From Streptomyces sp. AC512_CC834 (GTDB taxonomy: Bacteria; Actinomycetota; Actinomycetes; Streptomycetales; Streptomycetaceae): a stretch of DNA of 38,402 nt. The stretch is from the NCBI RefSeq assembly GCF_019049325.1, contig NZ_JAGMUO010000026.1, forward strand, positions 1 to 38,402, in the 5' to 3' direction. Positions 16,332 to 24,597 of the stretch are shown here, piece after piece. How positions within the stretch are numbered: the first letter of the stretch is position 1; each line of letters opens with the position of its first letter. A program made the position numbers and the translations under genes. The notes below the pieces were generated by a model. That model did not search any database. It saw only the letters and a program-made list of their open reading frames with translations, and had not been told where the DNA came from.

Positions 16332-17153
16332 TTACGCTCCGGCGCCGAAAGGCCCATGCCTGCTGAGCAGGTGACCCGTTTCGGCCTCTGCGGTGGGGCC
16401 GAATTCCCCACCACTGTTGCCGGCTGTGCCGGGGAGTACCGACCAGCCCTGCTGCCGGGCGTGCCGGAGCAGTACGGGATCCTCGCCTACGACGACTGCG
16501 GTGCCCACCGCCCGCAGCATGGCGAGATCGCTTGCGTGGTCTCCGTAGGCGAAGCAGTCCTCGGCTGCCAGGCCATAGCTCTCTCTCAACTCGGTGACCG
16601 CCCGGGCCTTGTCCGCGCCGATCATCGTGCGCGTCAGGCGGCCGGTGAGGATGCCTTTGTCGTCGACCTCCAGTTCCGTGCACAGTGCCAGCTCGGCACG
16701 CAGGGCTTCGGCTGCAGGATCGACGAACGGGTGAGCAGATCCGGAGACAAGCACCACTGTGTGCCCGGCTCGACGGTGTTCCGCCAATGCCGCGACGCCC
16801 GCCGCGACGTAGGGTTCGGGGCGGGATGTGAACTCCGTGTACCAGGCCTGCCCGGCCGCCCGGAGGCTGGAGAGCGCGACGCCCGCGTAGAGCTGGTAGT
16901 ACGCGCGGTTCATCTCGGCCCTGTCGGCTCCCCGTCTGCTGAGGTCCGCCAGTTTCTCGATGCCGGCCTGCCCGCGTGCCCGTCGCGGCCCCACAGCGCC
17001 CTCTTCACCGGGTACCCAGAGGCTCTCCGGGGCGTTGCAGAGAAAGTCGATCATGCTCTTGCCCGAGAGGAGAGTCTCGTCCAGGTCGAAGAAGGCCAGC
17101 CGACTCGGGCGAACTGGACGGGGCGAGGACTGCAGCAACTTCCTGTGGTGCAT
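16332..17153 (-). CDS. HAD-IB family phosphatase (SerB-like)
   Basis: A 273-aa HAD superfamily hydrolase, subfamily IB. Motif I FFDLDETLLSG supplies the nucleophile Asp and acid Asp, motif II is VLVSGSAHPF (Ser), and motifs III/IV appear as GADKARAV (Lys) and AYGDHASDLAML (Asp pair). These enzymes remove phosphate from small metabolites such as phosphoserine or sugar phosphates. A cap region with AYYQLYAGVALSSL is shared with the second HAD protein at 23521-24231, pointing to duplication within this locus. AGAGG lies just before ATG 17153. It is divergent from the thioesterase operon and upstream of the TetR gene. Confidence 0.88.
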   Translation of the reverse strand: MHHRKLLQSSPRPVRPSRLAFFDLDETLLSGKSMIDFLCNAPESLWVPGEEGAVGPRRARGQAGIEKLADLSRRGADRAEMNRAYYQLYAGVALSSLRAAGQAWYTEFTSRPEPYVAAGVAALAEHRRAGHTVVLVSGSAHPFVDPAAEALRAELALCTELEVDDKGILTGRLTRTMIGADKARAVTELRESYGLAAEDCFAYGDHASDLAMLRAVGTAVVVGEDPVLLRHARQQGWSVLPGTAGNSGGEFGPTAEAETGHLLSRHGPFGAGA

Positions 17154-17625
17154 CGGACCTCTCGGATGCAGGCGGGCCGCCCCGGGTGAGGGGGAGGCGG
17201 ACTCCCCAAGGCACCGTCGCCATAGGGTGTGCCTCGCCCTCGGTCATGCGGGCGAGCCGGCCACGAATATACCTACGGGAAGGTCTCTTCGGGTGTTCGC
17301 AGGCTTGGGCACTCGTGCGGGGCGCGCTGAACATGCGCCCTGCGGTGAGGGGGAGTGGCGGCGCACACGGCTGCGGTGGGCAGCCTGTGCGTTGGCGAGG
17401 CGGCCCGCCCTCGCGGCATGCGACTCAGAACCTGCGACTGAGCGGGGCTCTGTAGCGGCTCCACTGCTCGGGCGGATTTGTCGCACACTTTGCCCCAGAT
17501 CACTGCGACCCGTCACGAAGCGCCATTACGGCCGGGTCCAATCTGACTCTCCTCAAAACTGGTGGTGCCGCTGCTAGGAGAAGCTGACTCTTTTGCCGAG
17601 AGCGTCACAAGCATATGTTCGGCGC
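17154..17625. other. Divergent promoter region between HAD and thioesterase genes
   Basis: This 472-bp gap separates the divergent HAD and type II thioesterase genes. It must contain both promoters. Open frames crossing it show no recognisable domain, and no strong palindrome or clear -35/-10 pair was found. The last 60 bases before 17626 are relatively AT-rich (around TTGCCG and CATATGTT) and are the best place for the thioesterase promoter. Confidence 0.4.
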
Positions 17626-18480
17626 ATGGTATCGACCAGCCTCACGGAGGCCATCGCGACGGCCGCGAAGAGCTCTGTTGAACCACTGCGCCTTTTCTGT
17701 TTCCATCATGCGGGCGGGCATGAGAAGTCGGCTTTCCTGGGATGGCAGCGGAAGCTGGGAGACCTGGCCGAGGTGGTTCCCGTCAGGCTGCCGCACGATG
17801 ACGCTGTGCCACGTCCGAGCCCGGGAGCCGGGGCTCCGGACGTACCGCGACTGATCCAAAGCATCAACGACGACATAGATCCCTGGACCGGCACACCCCA
17901 TCTCTTCTACGGACACAGCATGGGGGCGTTGGTCGCCCACCAGGTGGCGCGCCTGCGGCACAAGCTGGGTCTGCCGCTGCCTGAGCGGCTACTCGTCGGC
18001 GCCTTTCCAGGGCCGCACCTGCCTCACCGGCTGGCAGGTGCGACCCGCCTTGCGGACGAGGATCTGCGCGCACTCCTGCCCGCTGACCCTGTCTACCGTT
18101 CCCGCGCGGCTCGCGCGGCGCTGGAGCGGACCGCCATGACGCGGCTCCGCACGCATCTGGGCATCTGCGACGCGGCCGCGCCGCGGCCGGCCCGTGAGCC
18201 CACGGGGTCCCAGGCGGCTGAAAGCCGTCCGCTGCCCTGCCCCATCGAGGTCTTCGCAGGGGTGGACGACGAGATGGTGACGGTGGCCGAGGCTGCCGCC
18301 TGGAAACTGCACACCCAAGCCGGCTGCCGCATTCATCACATGCCAGGTGGTCACTTCTTCACCCGTGACTCCGTGGAATCGAAGCAGGCGTTCTTCGCGC
18401 GTCTCGCGACCATACTCACGGAGTGCACATCCGTGGCATCTGACGGTCTTCACGTCCGACAGCATCGCATCGCGTCCTGA
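17626..18480 (+). CDS. Type II thioesterase
   Basis: A 284-aa alpha/beta-hydrolase of the type II thioesterase (GrsT/RifR) family, which frees stalled or wrong acyl groups from carrier proteins of PKS, NRPS or fatty-acid-like systems. It begins LRLFCFHHAGGHEKSAF, the typical 'LFCFPHAGG..~F..W' start. The nucleophile elbow GHSMGALVAH has Ser98, followed by a late Asp in AGVDDEMV and His in MPGGHFF. ATG 17626 is chosen because the upstream frame has no support. It heads a plus-strand operon; the next gene starts 26 bases after its stop. A nearby acyl carrier protein (24308-24550) is a plausible partner. Confidence 0.88.
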   Translation: MVSTSLTEAIATAAKSSVEPLRLFCFHHAGGHEKSAFLGWQRKLGDLAEVVPVRLPHDDAVPRPSPGAGAPDVPRLIQSINDDIDPWTGTPHLFYGHSMGALVAHQVARLRHKLGLPLPERLLVGAFPGPHLPHRLAGATRLADEDLRALLPADPVYRSRAARAALERTAMTRLRTHLGICDAAAPRPAREPTGSQAAESRPLPCPIEVFAGVDDEMVTVAEAAAWKLHTQAGCRIHHMPGGHFFTRDSVESKQAFFARLATILTECTSVASDGLHVRQHRIAS

Positions 18481-18505
18481 TCAGCAACTTTCCCTGGAGG
18501 GATTC

Positions 18506-19627
18506 GTGTACCCCGAACACCTTGAATTCGGTGCCTTTCTTTCACCCATGCATCCCATGGGTGAAGACCCCACTCTGCAGTTTGAGCGGGATCTCGAACT
18601 GGCCGAGCACCTCGATCGGCTGGGATACAAGGAATTCTGGGTCGGCGAACATCACTCGATGGGCTGGAACACGATCGGCAGCCCCGAGCTGATCGTTGCG
18701 GCGGCGGCGAGCCGCACCAGCCGCATCACCCTGGCGACCGGGGTGACCACGCTGCCCTACCACCACCCCTTCATGGTGGCCAGTCGTGCCGTGCACCTCG
18801 ACCACCTGACCCGGGGCCGCTTCGTCCTGGGCGTGGGTGCCGGAGGCATCCCCACGGACGCTCGCATGATCGGCCGTGAGATGAGTGAACTGCGGGGCGC
18901 CTTCGGCGAGGCACTGGAGGCGGTCGTCGAACTCGTCAACGGTGAGGAGCGAGTGACGAAGAAAACCTCCTCGTTCACCTTGCAGGACGCCAAGCTCCAG
19001 CTGTCGCCCTATCGTCCGGAGGGGCTGGAGATCGCCGCCGCGAGTGTGGCCTCCGGCAACAGCATGCGACTGGCCGGGCGCCACGGCATCAGCACGGTCT
19101 CCTTCGGTGCACCGCGGCCGGGGCACCCTCGCCCCGACATGCGCACCCAGTGGGCTTATGCGGAGGAGTCCGCGGCCGAACACGGGAAGACCGTCGACCG
19201 CAAGAACTGGCGCATCACCCTGCCCGTCTATGTGGCCGAGAGCCGCGACCAGGCACTGCGCGACGTCCGCGAGGGCTACGACCGCTGGGCCTACGGATAC
19301 TGGGGCGATATTCGCGGCCTGGACGTGAGCGTGGCGGGAGTCGACCGCGCCCAGGCCCTGGAGGCTGCCATAGAGGCCGGCAGCGTCCTGGTGGGTTCCG
19401 TGGACGACGTGGTCGGCGGGATCAGGCGGCTGCGCGAGGAAGTCGGGGGCTTTGGCACCCTGCTCGTCTACGCGCAGGACTGGGCCGACTGGGAGAAGAC
19501 CAAGCAGAGCTACGATCTCCTGGCCCGCTACGTGGCCCCGCACTTCAGCGGCTCCACCAAGCGCCTGTACGAAGCAGTCGACTGGTACCGCGGCAACCGC
19601 GACCTCTTCCCGCAGCTCATCCCGTAG
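18506..19627 (+). CDS. LLM-class (bacterial luciferase-like) flavin monooxygenase
   Basis: A 373-aa member of the luciferase-like monooxygenase family (FMN or F420 dependent). Conserved features are EFGAFLSPMHPMG at the N-terminus, FWVGEHHSMGWNT, ITLATGVTTLPYHHPF, a GRFVLGVGAGG barrel strand and a C-terminal GSVLVGSVDDVVGGI. Members oxidise aldehydes, terpenes or carrier-bound intermediates. GTG 18506 follows GGAGG at five-base spacing, so this start is well supported even though the frame is open earlier. It sits between the thioesterase and the Gfo/Idh/MocA gene in one transcription unit. A reduced-flavin source, such as the flavin reductase at 32121-32675, could serve it (inference). Confidence 0.9.
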   Translation: MYPEHLEFGAFLSPMHPMGEDPTLQFERDLELAEHLDRLGYKEFWVGEHHSMGWNTIGSPELIVAAAASRTSRITLATGVTTLPYHHPFMVASRAVHLDHLTRGRFVLGVGAGGIPTDARMIGREMSELRGAFGEALEAVVELVNGEERVTKKTSSFTLQDAKLQLSPYRPEGLEIAAASVASGNSMRLAGRHGISTVSFGAPRPGHPRPDMRTQWAYAEESAAEHGKTVDRKNWRITLPVYVAESRDQALRDVREGYDRWAYGYWGDIRGLDVSVAGVDRAQALEAAIEAGSVLVGSVDDVVGGIRRLREEVGGFGTLLVYAQDWADWEKTKQSYDLLARYVAPHFSGSTKRLYEAVDWYRGNRDLFPQLIP

Positions 19628-19700
19628 ACCGGCCGGCCCGCCCGGGTGGACGGCTCCAGGCACCACCGGGGCGGGCCCCTGCTTCCCAGATGGCGAGGCC

Positions 19701-20846
19701 ATGACCCACAACCCTGTGCGCATCGGTGTGATCGGTGCATCGCCCGACAACGGCTGGGCGGCGGCAGCTCACCTGCCGGCCCTGCTGACACTTCCTCAGT
19801 ACGAGCTCGTAGCCGTCGGTACCACACGCCAGGACAGCGCGCGAGAAGCTGCCCGCCGATACGGTGCAGCCCATGCCTTCACCGATCCGAGCCGTCTGGC
19901 ACGGCATCCCGACGTCGAGGCCGTGGCGGTCGTCGTCAAGGTGCCCCACCATGTGGAGTTGGTATCCACGGCTCTTCAGGCAGGCAAACACGTCTTCTGC
20001 GAATGGCCGCTGACGACGACCTCGGCGGAAGCCGAGCGGCTCACGACGGCGGCCGCATCCGCTGGGGTGCACACTGCCGTCGGCTTCCAGGGCAGATGGG
20101 CGCCGGCAGTTGTGCGGGCCCGCGCTCTACTGGCCGACGGGCACATCGGGCGTCCCGTGTCGGTGACCGCCTACGCGGCCCGGTCGGTCGCGGCCGGTGC
20201 ACGGCTGCCCCGCGCCTTGGGCTACACCGTCGAAGCGGCCAGCGGGGCGGGGGCACTCGAGGTCGCCGGAGGCCACACGCTCGACACGCTCCAGTTTCTC
20301 ATGGACAGCGAACTGACGTCGGTTTCGGCGCAACTGGCCACGCAGCACCGGCAGATCACGCTGGACGACGGGAGCACGGTGGTGGCGACCAGCCCGGACC
20401 ATCTCGCTCTGCACGCGTCGTTCGCCAACCATGCGATATGCGTCGCGCACGTCCACGATGCCAAGTCGTTCGGGGGCCGGACATGGATCGAAGTCTCCGG
20501 AACCGAAGGCGAACTCGTCCTTGAGTCCGCAGGCGACCGTGGCCTGCAAATCGGCGCCCTGACCCTGCGCGTCCTGCGAGGAGCTGCCGCGCCCACTGAA
20601 ACCGGGGCTTTGCACGGGCGGGCGGCGGGGCCCCGTTGTGCGGCGCGGGACAACATAGCCGCCCAGTATGCGGCGTTCGCGGATGACATCCGCGACGGTG
20701 GAAGCCGGACGGCGAGCTTCGCCGACGGCTTGGCCACGCACCAGCTGCTGGACGCGCTGCGGGGTTCCGCCCGCAGGGGACGCAGGATCGATCGGCTGGC
20801 CGGGCCGCAGGCTCCGTTCAGCTCTCCGTGGCCGACGACGCGCTGA
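19701..20846 (+). CDS. Gfo/Idh/MocA-family oxidoreductase
   Basis: A 381-aa NAD(P)-dependent oxidoreductase. The Rossmann start RIGVIGASPDNGWAAAAHLP is followed by VAVVVKVPHHVEL and the signature GKHVFCEWPLTTTSAEAE, where the family usually has EKP; here the Lys of EKP is Trp (CEWPL), as in some divergent members. The C-terminal part has GAGALEVAGGHTLDTLQF with the usual Gly-rich and His region. These enzymes oxidise or reduce hydroxyl or keto groups on sugars and similar polyols, which would suit a sugar-derived signal molecule (inference). ATG 19701 follows GATGGCGAGGCC. The last 29 bases overlap the end of the convergent ArsR gene. Confidence 0.9.
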   Translation: MTHNPVRIGVIGASPDNGWAAAAHLPALLTLPQYELVAVGTTRQDSAREAARRYGAAHAFTDPSRLARHPDVEAVAVVVKVPHHVELVSTALQAGKHVFCEWPLTTTSAEAERLTTAAASAGVHTAVGFQGRWAPAVVRARALLADGHIGRPVSVTAYAARSVAAGARLPRALGYTVEAASGAGALEVAGGHTLDTLQFLMDSELTSVSAQLATQHRQITLDDGSTVVATSPDHLALHASFANHAICVAHVHDAKSFGGRTWIEVSGTEGELVLESAGDRGLQIGALTLRVLRGAAAPTETGALHGRAAGPRCAARDNIAAQYAAFADDIRDGGSRTASFADGLATHQLLDALRGSARRGRRIDRLAGPQAPFSSPWPTTR

Positions 20847-21156
20847 CGACGGCGTCGAGCAGCCCGGGAAAACGCCGCGCGAGGTCGTCGGCACGGAGCT
20901 CGTTCATGCGCGAGGTGCCGACGTAGTACTGGCGGATGACGCCGGCGTGCCGCAAGACTTTGAAGTGATGGGTGCCCGTGGAGCGGGAGACTGAGATATC
21001 GAAGGTGCCGCAGGCCATGTCGCCCTGAGCCTGTGCGAGCTGGCGCACGATGCTGCGGCGGACCGGGTCGACGAGTGCTTCCAGCACGCCCTGCAGGGTC
21101 ATGGCGCTCGCGTCGGGATGATCCGTGATGCGTTCTGTGGCGGTCCGTACGGTCAC
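20818..21156 (-). CDS. ArsR-family transcriptional regulator
   Basis: A 112-aa winged-helix ArsR-type repressor: LEALVDPVRRSIVRQL, then DISVSRSTGTHHFKVLRHAG (recognition helix) and IRQYYVGTSRMNELR (wing). It lacks an obvious metal-binding cysteine pair; only one Cys (MACGTF) is visible, so the signal is probably not a metal. GTG 21156 has GGAGG upstream. It is divergent from the MFS exporter and separated by a 43-bp palindrome, a classic repressor-efflux pair: the regulator likely blocks both genes until its ligand appears. Confidence 0.9.
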   Translation of the reverse strand: MTVRTATERITDHPDASAMTLQGVLEALVDPVRRSIVRQLAQAQGDMACGTFDISVSRSTGTHHFKVLRHAGVIRQYYVGTSRMNELRADDLARRFPGLLDAVVSASSATES

Positions 21157-21204
21157 GGCTGCTCACCTCCTCCTCGGATTTCTCCACCATACTACGACAT
21201 CCAC

Positions 21205-21247
21205 CATACGTTGATGAGTGTCAAAGTTTGACAGTCATCAACGTATG
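21205..21247. promoter_or_regulatory. 43-bp near-perfect palindromic operator between arsR and MFS genes
   Basis: CATACGTTGATGA (21205-21217) mirrors TCATCAACGTATG (21235-21247), and TGTCAAA (21219-21225) mirrors TTTGACA (21227-21233) around a central G; only single G positions between the blocks are unpaired. Two nested dyads this long suggest cooperative binding of two ArsR dimers. TTGACA (21228-21233) inside it looks like a -35 element for the MFS gene, and its mirror copy could serve arsR. Confidence 0.8.
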
Positions 21248-21372
21248 GCGTTCAGTAGATACGTAGTGCACGGCAAGACCCAAGCCGACCCGCGGGGGGC
21301 TGAAGTTGGGCGGTCGCCTCCGCCTGGCCCCCACGAGGACATGCCCGCCCCGACCTCCGCAGGAGAAGAAAG

Positions 21373-22791
21373 ATGACTTCAGCCCAGACCGGAGTGACAC
21401 CCGCGCCTGCGCCAGAGCGGCGCGAGGTATCAAGCGGCCTGAAGATCACAGCACTGGCCACGGGATTCGTCATGGCGACCCTGGATGTCACCGTGGTCAA
21501 CGTGGCAGGCGCCACCATCCAGGAAAATCTGCAGACCACCCTGACGCAGCTCACGTGGATCGTCGACGGCTACGTGCTGACCTTTGCCTCGCTCCTGATG
21601 CTCGCGGGCGGGCTGGCCAACCGGATCGGCGCGAAAAGGATCTACCTGTGGGGGATGGGCGTCTTCTTCGTCGCCTCCCTCGCGTGTGCGCTGGCACCCA
21701 ACCCCGAAACGCTGATTGCGGCCCGCTTGGTCCAGGGTGCCGGCGCAGCCCTCTTCATGCCCAGCTCCCTGTCCCTGCTGGTCTTCTCCTTTCCGGAGAA
21801 GCGTCAGCGCACGAAGATGCTGGGCCTGTGGTCGGCGATCGTGGCCACCTCTTCCGGGCTGGGGCCCACGATCGGCGGTCTGATGGTGAGCGCCTTCGGC
21901 TGGGAGTCCATCTTCCTGCTGAACCTGCCGATCGGCGTACTCGGCATGTATATGACCTACCGCTACGTTGCACCGGTCGAGACCCGCGCCACGCGACTTG
22001 CCGTCCCCGGCCACATCACGTGGATCCTGCTCCTTGCCGCCATCAGCTACGCACTGATCGAAGGCCCTCAACTGGGCTGGGCAGCCGGACCGGTGACCGC
22101 CGCCTACGCGGTCACCGTCGTGGCCGCAGCCACTCTCGTCATCCGCGAGCGGCGTGCGGCCAACCTCGTGATGCCGTGGCTGCTCTTTCGCCATTCGGGC
22201 TTCGCCGGCGCCAACATTGTCGGCTTTCTCTTCAACTTCGCCCTTTTCGGGTCCACGTTCATGCTCGGGCTCTACCTCCAGCATGCCCGCGGAGCATCAC
22301 CGTTCGAGGCAGGCCTGGAACTGCTTCCTATGACCATCTTCTTCCCGGTGGCGAACATCGTCTACTCGCGCATCTCCGCCCGGTTCTCCAACGGCATGCT
22401 GCTGACGACGTTCCTGCTGCTCGCCGGAGTCGCCTCCCTGACGATGGTCACCATCTCCTCCGGCACGCCCTACTGGGTGCTGGCCGTTGCCGTCGGCGCG
22501 GCGAACATCGGGGCGGGCATCATCTCGCCCGGCATGACAGCGGCGCTCGTCGATGCCGCCGGCCCCGAGCACGCCAACGTGGCCGGCTCCGTACTCAATG
22601 CCAACCGTCAGATCGGCTCGTTGGTTGGCATCGCAGTCATGGGTGTCATCCTGAACTCCATCACGGACTGGAACCATGGTGCCGCCCTGTGCTTCCTTGC
22701 CGTTGCCATCGCCTATCTGCTGGGCGGTCTCGGCGCCTGGCGGCTCATCGCGTACCCGGAACGGCGCCTTGCCTCAGCGACGGCAGCCTGA
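21373..22791 (+). CDS. MFS drug exporter, DHA2/EmrB-QacA type
   Basis: A 472-aa membrane transporter with about 14 hydrophobic segments. The first helix carries LDVTVVNVA (motif D1), the second loop LANRIGAKRIYL (motif A), and helix five GLGPTIGGLM (antiporter motif C). Such proton antiporters export antibiotics and other small molecules. AGGAG precedes ATG 21373. It is controlled with the divergent ArsR gene through the palindrome between them, so it probably exports or protects against a compound made or sensed by this locus. A bidirectional terminator follows the stop. Confidence 0.93.
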   Translation: MTSAQTGVTPAPAPERREVSSGLKITALATGFVMATLDVTVVNVAGATIQENLQTTLTQLTWIVDGYVLTFASLLMLAGGLANRIGAKRIYLWGMGVFFVASLACALAPNPETLIAARLVQGAGAALFMPSSLSLLVFSFPEKRQRTKMLGLWSAIVATSSGLGPTIGGLMVSAFGWESIFLLNLPIGVLGMYMTYRYVAPVETRATRLAVPGHITWILLLAAISYALIEGPQLGWAAGPVTAAYAVTVVAAATLVIRERRAANLVMPWLLFRHSGFAGANIVGFLFNFALFGSTFMLGLYLQHARGASPFEAGLELLPMTIFFPVANIVYSRISARFSNGMLLTTFLLLAGVASLTMVTISSGTPYWVLAVAVGAANIGAGIISPGMTAALVDAAGPEHANVAGSVLNANRQIGSLVGIAVMGVILNSITDWNHGAALCFLAVAIAYLLGGLGAWRLIAYPERRLASATAA

Positions 22792-22805
22792 CCCGGGTAG
22801 GCCAT

Positions 22806-22837
22806 CTGTGCGGCGGCCCGATCGGGCCGCCGCACAG
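22806..22837. terminator. Bidirectional transcription terminator
   Basis: A perfect 32-bp palindrome with 16-bp arms (CTGTGCGGCGGCCCGA and its complement) sits between the convergent MFS gene (stop 22791) and the P-loop NTPase gene (stop at 22889). No U-tract is present, as is common in Streptomyces terminators. Confidence 0.8.
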
Positions 22838-22888
22838 GGTGCAGACGGTGCCCGCGGCGATGCGCACTGATCGGATCGTCCTGGACGG

Positions 22889-23524
22889 TCAGGGTGCCGA
22901 TGGCGCGCAGGCGGCCATCAATCGGCGGCACTTTGCAAGGCGCTCGTGAAGGCTGCCCGTGACGACGTGGACCGGAACATCTGCCCGGCTCAGTGCTTCC
23001 AGGAGCAGCTGATCCGAGATCGCCCGAAAGGCTTCACTGATCGGCTGAGGCGAGTCGGCCAGCGGGCCCTCTGCCGGGACATGCACCACCAGGTCGTAGC
23101 CCTCCTGGGCATGAGCCATGGCCAAGTGTCCGATCTGGTCGGCAACCTCCTCAAAAGCTGTCAGAGCTCCGGACCCGCAGGCAGGCGGAAGGCGCGCATC
23201 CGCAGCAGGAAACCGCCCGAGTGCCAGGCGTACCTTCGCATACACCCACTCGTGAAGAACGGATCCGTCCGAGACGAATCCCTGTGGCAGGAGTGCCTCA
23301 CCTACCCGCCGCTCAGTGAACCGGCGCACCGTCAGCTGCAACAACTCCGCTTCGGTACAGTCCTCCAGGGACTTTCCCGATCCTCCCAGGGGATCGCGCA
23401 TGGCCATGCCGTGCGTCCGCGGCAGTAGCGTGGTCTGCGCGAGTTGCGTCGTCAGGGTGGTCTTTCCGTTGCCGTAGGCGCCGACGAGGGCGACCCGCAG
23501 AGCCCTGTGCTGCACCGTTGTCAC
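22889..23524 (-). CDS. P-loop NTPase/kinase-like protein, copy 1
   Basis: A 211-aa P-loop protein with Walker A GAYGNGKT at residues 15-22. It is a paralogue of the protein at 25587-26291: both carry a block of the form LP(Q/N)GFVSDGSxLHEWxY, a preceding E(D/E)CTxxE segment, and a C-terminal PVHxV(T/G)G. The fold resembles AAA_28/NadR-like small-molecule kinases, but substrate and activity are unknown. GTG 23524 overlaps the HAD gene stop as GTGA; the frame extends upstream but has no ribosome site. It is the last gene of the minus-strand operon starting with the AvrD-like gene. Confidence 0.75.
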   Translation of the reverse strand: MTTVQHRALRVALVGAYGNGKTTLTTQLAQTTLLPRTHGMAMRDPLGGSGKSLEDCTEAELLQLTVRRFTERRVGEALLPQGFVSDGSVLHEWVYAKVRLALGRFPAADARLPPACGSGALTAFEEVADQIGHLAMAHAQEGYDLVVHVPAEGPLADSPQPISEAFRAISDQLLLEALSRADVPVHVVTGSLHERLAKCRRLMAACAPSAP

Positions 23525-24231
23525 TGCTGCATCCCTTCTGTGGAGCGCTTCTGTTCCCGGCCCCCTGCCAGAGTCGGCCATCCGTACTCAGCCGCGTGGC
23601 CGACCATCTCGGCGTCGCTGCCCACGACGACGGGATGCCCGACCATTTCCATGTAAGGAACGTCCGAGATGTGGTCGCCGTAGGCGAAGCTCTGCTCCAG
23701 ATCGAGGTGATGCTCATCGGCCAGGCGGCGCACCGCGTCCGCTTTGGCCGCGCCGATCATCGGAGTGCCGATCGCTCCGGTGAACACTCCCGCCCTCACC
23801 TCGGGACGGGAGCAGAGCAGAACGTCAGCCCCGAGATGCTCTGCGAGGGGGTCCAGACATGCTGCGAACGAACCCGAGACGAGCACCGTCACATGCCCGG
23901 CGGCAGCGTGGGAACGGAACTCGGCGAGAGCTGATTCGATGAGGAATCCCGGACGGCCGGCCCTGCCGGCGAACCACCGGGTTCCCTCTTCGGCCACCGA
24001 AGACACCGGTACGCCCTTGTACATCTCGTAGTAGGCCCGGCAGCGCCTGGTCCTGTCCGCGCCGGCCTGCGCCAAGCCGTCGAGCCGCTGCCGGAAGGCT
24101 GGATACTCCTCGGGGCGCCCGCAGGCATCCAGATGGCAAGCGAGGAAATCGAACATTGTGGTGCCATTGACCAGGGTGCCGTCAACGTCGAAGAAGGCTG
24201 CGGCACGCGTGGCGTACCTCGTCAGATTCAC
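23521..24231 (-). CDS. HAD-IB family phosphatase, second copy
   Basis: A 236-aa HAD-IB hydrolase: FFDVDGTLVNG (motif I), VLVSGSFAACLD (motif II), IGAAKADAV (motif III Lys) and AYGDHISDVPYM (motif IV). It shares the YYEMYKGVPVSSV cap segment with the HAD protein at 16332-17153. The best start is GTG 24231, with AGGAG eight bases upstream; ATG 24252 lies before that ribosome site, inside a strong hairpin. The stop overlaps the P-loop NTPase GTG. In this operon it probably removes phosphate from a product of the AvrD/KAS III/ACP steps (inference). Confidence 0.88.
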   Translation of the reverse strand: MNLTRYATRAAAFFDVDGTLVNGTTMFDFLACHLDACGRPEEYPAFRQRLDGLAQAGADRTRRCRAYYEMYKGVPVSSVAEEGTRWFAGRAGRPGFLIESALAEFRSHAAAGHVTVLVSGSFAACLDPLAEHLGADVLLCSRPEVRAGVFTGAIGTPMIGAAKADAVRRLADEHHLDLEQSFAYGDHISDVPYMEMVGHPVVVGSDAEMVGHAAEYGWPTLAGGREQKRSTEGMQQ

Positions 24232-24248
24232 CGTAGTTACTCCTGATT

Positions 24249-24289
24249 GCATCTGGGCGGGAGGGCATCCCGCCCTTCCGCCCAGATGC
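24249..24289 (-). other. Strong hairpin between ACP and HAD genes
   Basis: Two 18-base arms (24249-24266 and 24272-24289) pair at 17 positions around a 5-base loop, 18 bases after the ACP stop. It lies inside a minus-strand operon and just before the HAD ribosome site at about 24240-24244. Rather than a full stop, it may lower expression of downstream genes or protect the ACP message from decay so that ACP is made in excess. Confidence 0.7.
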
Positions 24290-24307
24290 GCGCTATCTGC
24301 GTGCCCG

Positions 24308-24550
24308 TCAGGCCGTGAGCGTGCGGCTTCTGCTGTTCACCAGAGCGGCGGTCGCCTCGATCGTTTCGGCCTCAGCCAGTTCCTCATCGGTGATCTCGAC
24401 GCCGTAGTCACGTGTGAGGATCACTGCCAGTTCGACGAGGACGAGCGAGTCGAATTCCAGCGATTCAAAGTCAGTTGCTCCGGAGATCTCCATATCTCCT
24501 ATGTCGAAGGTCTTCTTGATCAGTGCGCTGATCTGCTGTGTAGTGGTCAT
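24308..24550 (-). CDS. Acyl carrier protein
   Basis: An 80-aa acyl carrier protein. The phosphopantetheine site is in SLEFDSLVLVEL, with Ser35 in the DSL motif, followed by VEITDEELAEAETI, the usual acidic helix III. It should be primed by a 4'-phosphopantetheinyl transferase and carry acyl intermediates. It lies 47 bases after the KAS III gene in the same direction, so the two likely work as a pair: KAS III loads or extends acyl groups on this ACP. GAGG precedes ATG 24550. Confidence 0.92.
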   Translation of the reverse strand: MTTTQQISALIKKTFDIGDMEISGATDFESLEFDSLVLVELAVILTRDYGVEITDEELAEAETIEATAALVNSRSRTLTA

Positions 24551-24597
24551 CCCGCCTCACCCATAGATGTAACTGTCACGATGCTCTGTCCTGAGGC

